Under the pieces are notes generated by a model, which was given only the letters and a program-made list of their open reading frames with translations, was not told where the DNA came from and did not search any database. Positions 15,598 to 21,564 of a DNA stretch of 21,564 nucleotides are shown here, piece after piece. The DNA is taken from assembly GCA_003427395.1 (NCBI GenBank), contig BFEA01000225.1:1741306-1762869 (forward strand), in the 5' to 3' direction. Each line of letters begins with the position of its first letter. Within the stretch, counting starts at the first letter, position 1. A program made the position numbers and the translations under genes. The stretch comes from Chara braunii (Eukaryota > Streptophyta > Charophyceae > Charales > Characeae).

Positions 15598-16929
15598 TGT
15601 TACGATCCTGGTCATTTCCCAAGTGCAAATTCACAATGAAAGACAATGCCACCCAATTGAAAGCACTTGCAAAGAGATAAAGACCAGAGGAGAGGTGAAG
15701 AAGAAGAAGAAGAAGAAGAAGAAGTACACCAGCAAGCCCAATGACAATTCCCCCTTCTCTCTCCACCTTCCTCCTTCCTCCTTCTCTTCACCAATCTTAT
15801 TCTTCTCTCAATAATAATAATAACAATGAATGGATGAACCAGAATCAATGTCCGAAGTTCCCCCTTACTGCTGACTCAACTCACAACAACAACAACAACA
15901 ACAACAAGTCCACCATGGCTATGTCTTCCCTCCTTCAACCTCTTCTCTCACGCATAGGCCATGGGGGACTACTGGAAGGCAGCTATGATGCTGCCCTGAT
16001 GCCCGAAAGACAACTCAAAGCAGCTATGTCGCTGCTTGACTTGGTCCGCTATGCCTGACTCTGCCTCGAGCTGCCCTGGTGCAGCGTTACCCCAACTGGG
16101 GCCTTCCAGATGCAGCGCCCAACAAGGTGATGAAGACGGTGTCCACCATAGCCAGGTAAGTGCCCTACCACTCTCCTACCATGTCCCCCTTCTTCCTCCT
16201 TCNAGCTGGGGTGCTCGCCATAGCCAGGCTGAGCCCCAGCAGACCTTCACCTCCAAGCAGCGCTGCTTCAGTCCAGCGCTGCGCTCCAGCAACATGTCGC
16301 CAATCCTTGCATACCGCAAATGAGGAAGAGCCTTCCGCTCTTCCTGAAGATATAGTGGCCTACCGGCCTCCTGAGCGGTGACTTTCCAGGCCAAGCGGCC
16401 TCCCAGGCAACCGGTACCTCCTCCCTTTTGGAGGGAAACATCATTGCAGGCTCTGTTATTGTCCGCACAGGCCCTAGACCCGGGCTACTTGGACTGGTAC
16501 CGGCCTACCCCCAACCTACCGCTACTGGACCTCTAAAAATGCAACTTTTTGTCTTCTTCTGCTCGGCCTACCTGCTACTTGAGTGTTTTCCCCAGCTGCT
16601 CTAAGTGTCGTGGGCCTATCTCGCGCTACCGGCGTGTTTTCCCCCCCTGCAACCCTCCAGAGTCACGGCCACAGGTAAGTACCGGCCCGGTGGGCCTTGC
16701 AACCAACAAGTACCCTTGCGGGTCAAACACACACATACCCCACCGGCAAGCACTCAGACGGGCATGCACGTACACACACACAACCAGCGAGCATTCAGAC
16801 AGGCAGGCACGCACACACACAGACTTGGGACCACAGCAGAATGCGGGAATCACAACAAGGCATCCATTCCAGTGACAAATCCCAGAAATCGGCAGTGATC
16901 TCAGTCTGTGTTTTTGGCGGGTCATTACA
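15598..16929 (-). repeat. 3' LTR of the Ty3/gypsy element
   Basis: On the minus strand it begins TGTAATGACCC (16929) and ends GGATCGTAACA (15598), that is TG...CA, 1332 bp, with the TGTAAYGACCC-like start common in plant Ty3/gypsy LTRs. It sits directly after the polypurine tract. It contains GAA (15698-15724) and AAC (about 15883-15906) microsatellites and, near 16748-16825, two tandem copies of an AGCA(C/T)TCAGAC...CACACACA unit that is single in the solo LTR. The plus strand has perfect CAGGTAAGT at about 16151 and 16673. As an LTR it should carry promoter and polyadenylation signals for the minus strand; I cannot place them with confidence. Confidence 0.9.
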
Positions 16930-16942
16930 TTACTCCCCTCTC
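16930..16942 (-). promoter_or_regulatory. Polypurine tract
   Basis: The minus strand reads GAGAGGGGAGTAA directly abutting the LTR start TGTAATG. Polypurine tracts prime plus-strand DNA synthesis in LTR retroelements. Its position 28 bp after the pol stop at 16971 and flush with the LTR supports the element's orientation. Confidence 0.85.
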
Positions 16943-16970
16943 GAGAGCGAGGTCCCTTCGAGCGAGTAAC

Positions 16971-18600
16971 TCAGTCAGAGTCGGTACAAAAGGCGTCGTG
17001 GGCACAGATCAAAAGGAGAGTGTTAGTGAGACCGAACGGAGTGAGTTTTGCAGCAAACTTGGCGGTCTGTCCATCAACAATCTGTCGTTCATATGCGTTC
17101 ACAACACGTGGCGCACTCTTCAGCAGCTCTTTCCGGTTGATCCAGAAAAATTCATTCAACGGGTGATAGAGGAAGTGAACTTTATACTGTCTGTTCCTCC
17201 CTCTCCCTTCGTGAGAAACGATTCTGTCGATCTCATGGCCACCATCGATAGGGCGAGGTATCATAGGGTCTCGGAAGGGAAAAGTCTCATCATCAATGTG
17301 CGGAAACAGTTTGGAGGCATGGAAGACTGGGTACGTGCGCAGATGAGGCGGCACGTCAATCACATACGAAGGACCGAAATCATCCCCAATCACTTTCAGA
17401 ACCTGCCAAGGGCCGTTGTATAGTGGAAGAAGCTTCCGTGAAATGCCCTCTTCATCAGAAAATCCAGACATTTTGACTCAGACATAATCCCCTACTTTGA
17501 ATTTCTCTTCTCTGCGCATCTTATTAGCATGTTTGATCATGGCATGCTGACGCTTGTTCATGGCTGCGGTCACAGCTTTGAGCAAGCGTGCGTACTTGGC
17601 ATTGTAGCCAGGCATGCCGGGCATCAGACCAGGTGACCGTTCTGGAAACAGGTAGGAGAGGGGATTGCGCATTGGCCATCCATACTGCAACTGGTTTGGT
17701 GTCACACCGGTTGCAGAATGGATGGAGTTGTTGTACATCCTTTTACTTTATGCAAGTCCTTATCCCATGTGTTCTAATCTGGCACAATTACTGCGCGCAG
17801 CAGCTGGGTGACGGTCTGGTTGATTTCCTCAGCCAATCCATTGGCTTCGGGGTGTCGGCCAGAAGTCATGTTCAGTTTGATGTCATAGATCTGGGCAGTG
17901 AAGTCCTTCCAATCCTTGCTGATGAATCTGGTGTCCCGATCACTCACAAGAGTTTTCGGGGGCCCATACTGCAGAATGTACTGCTGGTGAAACTCTTCGA
18001 TCACCAGTTCGGTCGGTGCATGAGGAGGTAGAGGAATCAGATTCAGAAATTTAGAGAAGCGATCCACAATGACCATGACTTGTGAGTTCCCTGCCGTACT
18101 CACCTTCCCCATGTCCGTGAAATCGATAGAGACAGATTCCCTGGGGCCATCAGGGATTGGGAGAGGTCTCAGCAGGCCATAAGGCTTATGCCTGTGAACC
18201 TTGGTTCTCTGTCAGACTTGACACTCAGCAATAAATTTCTGAGTAGATCCCTTCATTCCCGGCCAATCAAACTGTTGGAGGAGACTTCCATAAGTCTTCT
18301 CAAAGCCGAAATGCCCACTCCGACCATGTGCCAAATCCAGGAAATGAGTTCGGAGAGGCGCATGGTTAGGAACACACAAGCGATCAAATTTCCCGTACCG
18401 GCGGAATACAAGACCACCGCATTCGTGAAAATCAGGCTGGCTGTTGGGGTCAGCCTTAAGTTGCTCAAGGATGGGACTAAGGTCCGGATCCTTGGCCGTG
18501 TGCTCGATCAGATCCTCCTTCAGTTTCCTGCGGAGGTCGTACGAATCCACCAGGCAAGTCAAATACTCAGGATGGCGCGATAAAAGAATCAGCAACACGA
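16971..18600 (-). pseudogene. Ty3/gypsy integrase with C-terminal chromodomain, broken
   Basis: Minus-strand pieces in order. (a) 18598-18212: zinc-binding domain with HPEYL, then AHGRSGHFGFEKTYGSLLQQ, FDWPGMKGS and AECQV, ended by a TGA (18212-18214) where the last HHCC cysteine is expected. (b) About 18145-17774: catalytic core with DRFSKF, SDRDTRFISKDW and HPEANGLAEEINQTV (second D and the E of DDE are present), ended by TAG at 17774. (c) 17738-17478: NSIHSATGVTPNQLQYG and AMIKHANKMRREEKFKVGDYV, ended by TGA (17478-17480). (d) 17471-16971: LYNGPWQVLKVIGD, HASKLFPH, and a chromodomain (EIDRIVSHEGRGRNRQYKVH to RVVNAYER). Frames shift before (a) at an A-run (18582-18585) and between (b) and (c). 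The order RT-RNaseH-integrase plus chromodomain defines a chromovirus. Inactive copy. Confidence 0.9.
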
Positions 18601-20858
18601 TTATAGCAGCCTTTCTTATGCTTCAATTCAAAGTCGAAGACATCAATATCATGCAACCAGCGGGTCAGCGTTGGAGAAAGATCGGTTTGTGTCTTAATCC
18701 ACTGCAAGGTCTGATGATCTGAGTAGACCTTGAAGTGGCGACCCAAGAGATAGTGCTTCCAATGCGTGAGCGCCTCGCGCAAGGCGTAGAGCTCCCGCAT
18801 GTATGTGGAAGTGGCTACCTTGTNGNTGGGCATGCGTTTGCTNNAATATTCAAGCGGACGCAGGCCATCNCCATCATCTTGTTGCAGCANTGCACCAATC
18901 CCAAACTNGCTCGCGTCCGTAGTNACTACGAACGTGAGGTTGGGATCCGCAATGCGGAGCACAGGATGACTCACCAAAGCCTCTTTCAAGGCTTGGAACG
19001 CAGTCTCACACTTTTCACACCACGCGNAGGCAACATTTTTACTAGTCAGGCGTGANAGTGGNTGAGCAATGACAGAGAATTTAGGCACAAACTTCCGGTA
19101 GTAAGAAGCCAAACCGAGAAAAGAACGCAGCTCGCGTACATTTGCCGGTTGAGGCCAGTTGCGGATGACCTCAACCTTGGTTGCCTCCGGCTCAAGGCCG
19201 CTCACAGACAATCGGTGCCCAAGATAGATGACGTTGTCCCTGCCAAACTCAGACTTCTCCAAGTTGAGGTGCAGTTGAGCATCTTTGAGGACTTGCAAGA
19301 CCTCCTCAAGATGCTTGACGTGCTCCTCCATGGACTTGCTGAAAATCAGAATGTCATCAAGATACACAACCACAAACCTGTTAAGTTGGTGGCGGAGTAC
19401 CTTGTCCATGAGGGACTGAAATGTGGCTGGTGCATTCGTAAGGCCGAAGGGCATAACGATACATTCGTACATCCCATCGCGTGTCTTGAACGCGGTTTTG
19501 TGCTGGTCACTCGGATCGACTTCAATCTGGTGGTAGCCAGACTTGAGGTCAATTTTGGAGAAGACCTTGCAACCACCGGCCGCATCCAACAGATCATCTA
19601 TGCGAGGCAAAGGGTACGCATTCTTTCTACTGATCCGGTTCAAGCCACGATAGTCAATGCACATTCGGAGCTTGCCTCCTTTCTTCGGTACAAACAGGAC
19701 AGGGGCACCAAACTCAGACTCACTAGGCCTAATCCATCCACGGTCAATCATGTCATCGATCTGTCTCCGCAGGTCCTCCAACCCGCCTTGTCCCATACGA
19801 CAGACGCAGACCTTTGGAGGAACACTCCCTTCTATTATCTCGATTTTGTGCTTGGCTGGACGCTCGAGAACTCCGCGCGGTTCAGCCAACACTTCCGGGA
19901 ATCGATCTAATAGGAGGCAAATGTTTGCTGGGATTTCGGGTGGAGGATCATCCTCATCAGGCGAGAGAAAATCAGATTGGGAATTTACCGCAATCACAAC
20001 CGGTTTTGAGGCATTCGGATCAGAATTAGATTGATTATTTACAGCAGAAGTAGGTGGAACAGAAGTAAAAGTAGTAGAGTTACCTTCAGAAGAAGAAAAT
20101 GCAGCAAAAGTAGAAGGCACATGGAAAGGCTTTACAAGAGCTATATGTACAAACTCAGCCTCCTTGCGCCTACGCACTGACCTGCAGAATTTGTTTGCAC
20201 TTAGAAGAGTCACAAGGGACTCGCGCGTCTCATCTAGTAAGACGGTACGCTCGTTCCCCTCGGCATCGAGAACCACGAACTGATTGTCCGCCCATGTGGT
20301 CCTTAGGCAATGAGCCTTTAGCCAGCCCAAGCCAATGACCGCGTCGAACGGACACTTGTCCAAGACATAAAAATTTAGCTCATGTGTGACAGTGCGATCT
20401 TTGTCAAAGGTGATGCGCACACCTTTGACAGCATGAGTAGAGGTGACAACCTCTTGGTTGCCCACCTGAGTCCGACAAGGGTTCTGCAGTTCCACTTGCT
20501 TCATACCCAGGCCCGCCTTACGAATCCCGTTCGGAGAGAAGAAATTAGTGGCCGAACCACTGTCAATCAACACACGGATGTATCGGCGGTTAATGAGTAG
20601 TTTAAAGAAAATCAGCTCCACGCTCCCTTGAACACGGCGTTGCTGCTTGAGCTGTAGCCAATGCTTCATGTGGGCGTGGAGGTCGACCTCTTTAGACTCC
20701 TCCCAAGGCTCAGTGTACAATACTTGGACTACGTCAGCCTTTGGATTCAGCATTAGTTTGGGCTTCAAGAGCACGCTGCTGATCAGATCCAGGCTCCTCG
20801 GAACGGCCTGCAATTGACTGCCCAGCTTCCCTTGCTGTAGAGAGTGTTGATGACTCCT
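18567..20858 (-). CDS. Ty3/gypsy pol: protease, reverse transcriptase, RNase H
   Basis: An open minus-strand frame of 748 codons from a non-ATG position at 20813, extending upstream without a stop to the TAG at 20859-20861. Numbered from 20813: aspartic protease with LIDSGSATNFF (DSG at 84-86) and AVIGLGWL (about 158-165); a low-complexity linker 230-290; reverse transcriptase with APVLFVPKKGGKLRMCIDYR (370-389), FSKIDLKSGYHQIEV (418-432), MPFGLTNAPATFQSLMD (454-470) and the catalytic YLDD (484-487); RNase H with TTDAS (631-635), E674, YSDH (D699) and NRVAD (738-742). All catalytic residues I can check are present. Several X residues come from Ns. The frame ends just after NRVAD because of the shift near 18582. 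It copies the element's RNA into DNA in virus-like particles. It is in the same frame as gag. Confidence 0.93.
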   Translation of the reverse strand, partial: RSHQHSLQQGKLGSQLQAVPRSLDLISSVLLKPKLMLNPKADVVQVLYTEPWEESKEVDLHAHMKHWLQLKQQRRVQGSVELIFFKLLINRRYIRVLIDSGSATNFFSPNGIRKAGLGMKQVELQNPCRTQVGNQEVVTSTHAVKGVRITFDKDRTVTHELNFYVLDKCPFDAVIGLGWLKAHCLRTTWADNQFVVLDAEGNERTVLLDETRESLVTLLSANKFCRSVRRRKEAEFVHIALVKPFHVPSTFAAFSSSEGNSTTFTSVPPTSAVNNQSNSDPNASKPVVIAVNSQSDFLSPDEDDPPPEIPANICLLLDRFPEVLAEPRGVLERPAKHKIEIIEGSVPPKVCVCRMGQGGLEDLRRQIDDMIDRGWIRPSESEFGAPVLFVPKKGGKLRMCIDYRGLNRISRKNAYPLPRIDDLLDAAGGCKVFSKIDLKSGYHQIEVDPSDQHKTAFKTRDGMYECIVMPFGLTNAPATFQSLMDKVLRHQLNRFVVVYLDDILIFSKSMEEHVKHLEEVLQVLKDAQLHLNLEKSEFGRDNVIYLGHRLSVSGLEPEATKVEVIRNWPQPANVRELRSFLGLASYYRKFVPKFSVIAXPXSRLTSKNVAXAWCEKCETAFQALKEALVSHPVLRIADPNLTFVXTTDASXFGIGAXLQQDDXDGLRPLEYXSKRMPXXKVATSTYMRELYALREALTHWKHYLLGRHFKVYSDHQTLQWIKTQTDLSPTLTRWLHDIDVFDFELKHKKGCYNRVADSFIAPS

Positions 20859-21564
20859 CTACGCCCCTTGCCTGTTTCCCTGAAGACGATAGCAATCCTG
20901 CACAACATGCCCAGGCTTTGAACAATGCAAGCATACGCGTAGTTTGGATCTTCTTTCCCATTCTTTTTGGCTGATGCGGAGGGCTTCCCAAGGTTTGGTG
21001 GAAGCGTCCTCCAGTTTCTCTGGGATCTTAGCATTCTTGGGAAGGTGTATGACTGTTCCCTTACCCGAACCACGGTTAGGCCCCTTATTTGAAGCAGTCT
21101 TCTTGAATGCATTAAGTTTTTCATCGTCGTTTCGATCACACTCAATGGCTGATGCAGAACAGCCCGCATCGGATTCCGACTCTAGATCGTCATCCAGAGA
21201 CAGATCATCCGCATAGGACTGATCCTCAGCCTCCCGATGGTCATGCAGTGCAAGTTGGTTGCTGCTTCCCAACCGCTTGCGTTGTGGTTTCCCACCTGCA
21301 GCCGGCGCCTTTTTGCGCCTGGCGAGGTCCTTGGCCTCTAGGTTGACTAGATCCTTCATGAGATCTCGCCAGGTAGCATGGTCTTTGAGTGCTAGCAGGG
21401 ATAGGTATTCTTTAGGGGCCACTCCCATGACTACATCCATGCAAGACACGTCAGTCATCCCTAGATCCGGAGTGGTGAATAGACCTGTCAAGTGTTGTTC
21501 TAAAGCTTGCATGGATGACCTCCATGTTTGGCCTTTGAGGGCCTCAAGCTTCAGCCTAGCCTTG
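20859..21564 (-). CDS. Ty3/gypsy gag, C-terminal part, runs off the window
   Basis: The minus-strand frame is open from the right edge (KARLKLEALKGQTWRSS upstream of the first internal ATG at 21512) to a TAG at 20859-20861. It contains the C-terminal part of the capsid domain (LEQHLTGLFTTPDLGMTD, then EYLSLLALKDHATWRDLMKD), a basic stretch (RRKKAPAAGGKPQRKRL), an acidic stretch (DDLSLDDDLESESD) and a CCHC zinc knuckle, CLHCSKPGHVVQDC, 13 residues before the stop. Gag forms the particle and binds RNA. The start lies outside the window. The stop is in frame with protease and falls between the zinc knuckle and the protease: either readthrough control or a plain nonsense change. Confidence 0.9.
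   Translation of the reverse strand, partial: KARLKLEALKGQTWRSSMQALEQHLTGLFTTPDLGMTDVSCMDVVMGVAPKEYLSLLALKDHATWRDLMKDLVNLEAKDLARRKKAPAAGGKPQRKRLGSSNQLALHDHREAEDQSYADDLSLDDDLESESDAGCSASAIECDRNDDEKLNAFKKTASNKGPNRGSGKGTVIHLPKNAKIPEKLEDASTKPWEALRISQKEWERRSKLRVCLHCSKPGHVVQDCYRLQGNRQGA

Noticed and set aside
13977-16929. A short LTR-spacer-LTR (TRIM-like) element made of both LTRs
   Set aside because: The 264-bp spacer shows no polypurine tract before the left LTR and no usual primer binding site after the right one, while the right LTR fits the Ty3 polypurine tract exactly.
19149-19910. A 253-codon plus-strand open frame
   Set aside because: It lies antisense to the clear reverse transcriptase of the Ty3/gypsy element and has no domain of its own.

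Overview
This window looks like repeat-rich nuclear DNA from a eukaryote, most likely of the green lineage. I found no bacterial operon, no rRNA or tRNA gene, and no intact host gene. Almost everything I can identify is a transposable element: a Ty3/gypsy chromodomain retrotransposon, a LINE whose C-terminal zinc finger is of the type common in plant LINEs, a fold-back DNA element, and LTR fragments. Plant chromoviruses and zf-RVT LINEs together point to a streptophyte. A charophyte such as Chara is my guess from the general look of the elements, not something the sequence proves. Runs of N (about 2979-2999, 14338, 14803, 16203, 18824-19062) mark unresolved bases, so some frameshifts could be assembly errors.

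Layout. Positions 1-372 hold a GT-rich direct repeat that recurs at 5425-5650. Positions 373-5065 hold a decayed minus-strand LINE. It runs from a linker and reverse transcriptase (about 5065-3260) to a zinc finger and C-terminal tail (2587-821) and a poly(A) tail (373-407). It is split at 2588-3257 by a 670-bp inverted-repeat element flanked by a TG duplication. Positions 5840-7600 are a mosaic: LINE tails in both orientations, a fragment of a second LINE zinc finger, a cluster of perfect palindromes and a CAG/CTG-rich array. Positions 7600-13976 are mostly non-coding. They contain three copies of one dispersed repeat family (two minus, one plus), local tandem duplications, and the 3' end of a second chromovirus (chromodomain plus polypurine tract, about 11760-12030).

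Positions 13977-15333 are a solo LTR. Positions 15598-21564 are the 3' part of a minus-strand Ty3/gypsy element: LTR (15598-16929), polypurine tract, integrase with chromodomain, RNase H, reverse transcriptase, protease and gag with a zinc knuckle. It runs off the right edge, so the 5' LTR and primer binding site are not seen. Its pol is broken by stops and frameshifts in the integrase part, while protease to RNase H is open for 748 codons.

The elements are nested and interacting: a DNA element inside a LINE, a truncated LINE copy inside another LINE fragment, and a short duplication in the LINE carrying 23 nt identical to part of the LTR. The most interesting signals are the fold-back element, the templated-looking insertion, the palindrome cluster, the dispersed inverted repeat family, and the single in-frame TAG between gag and pol.
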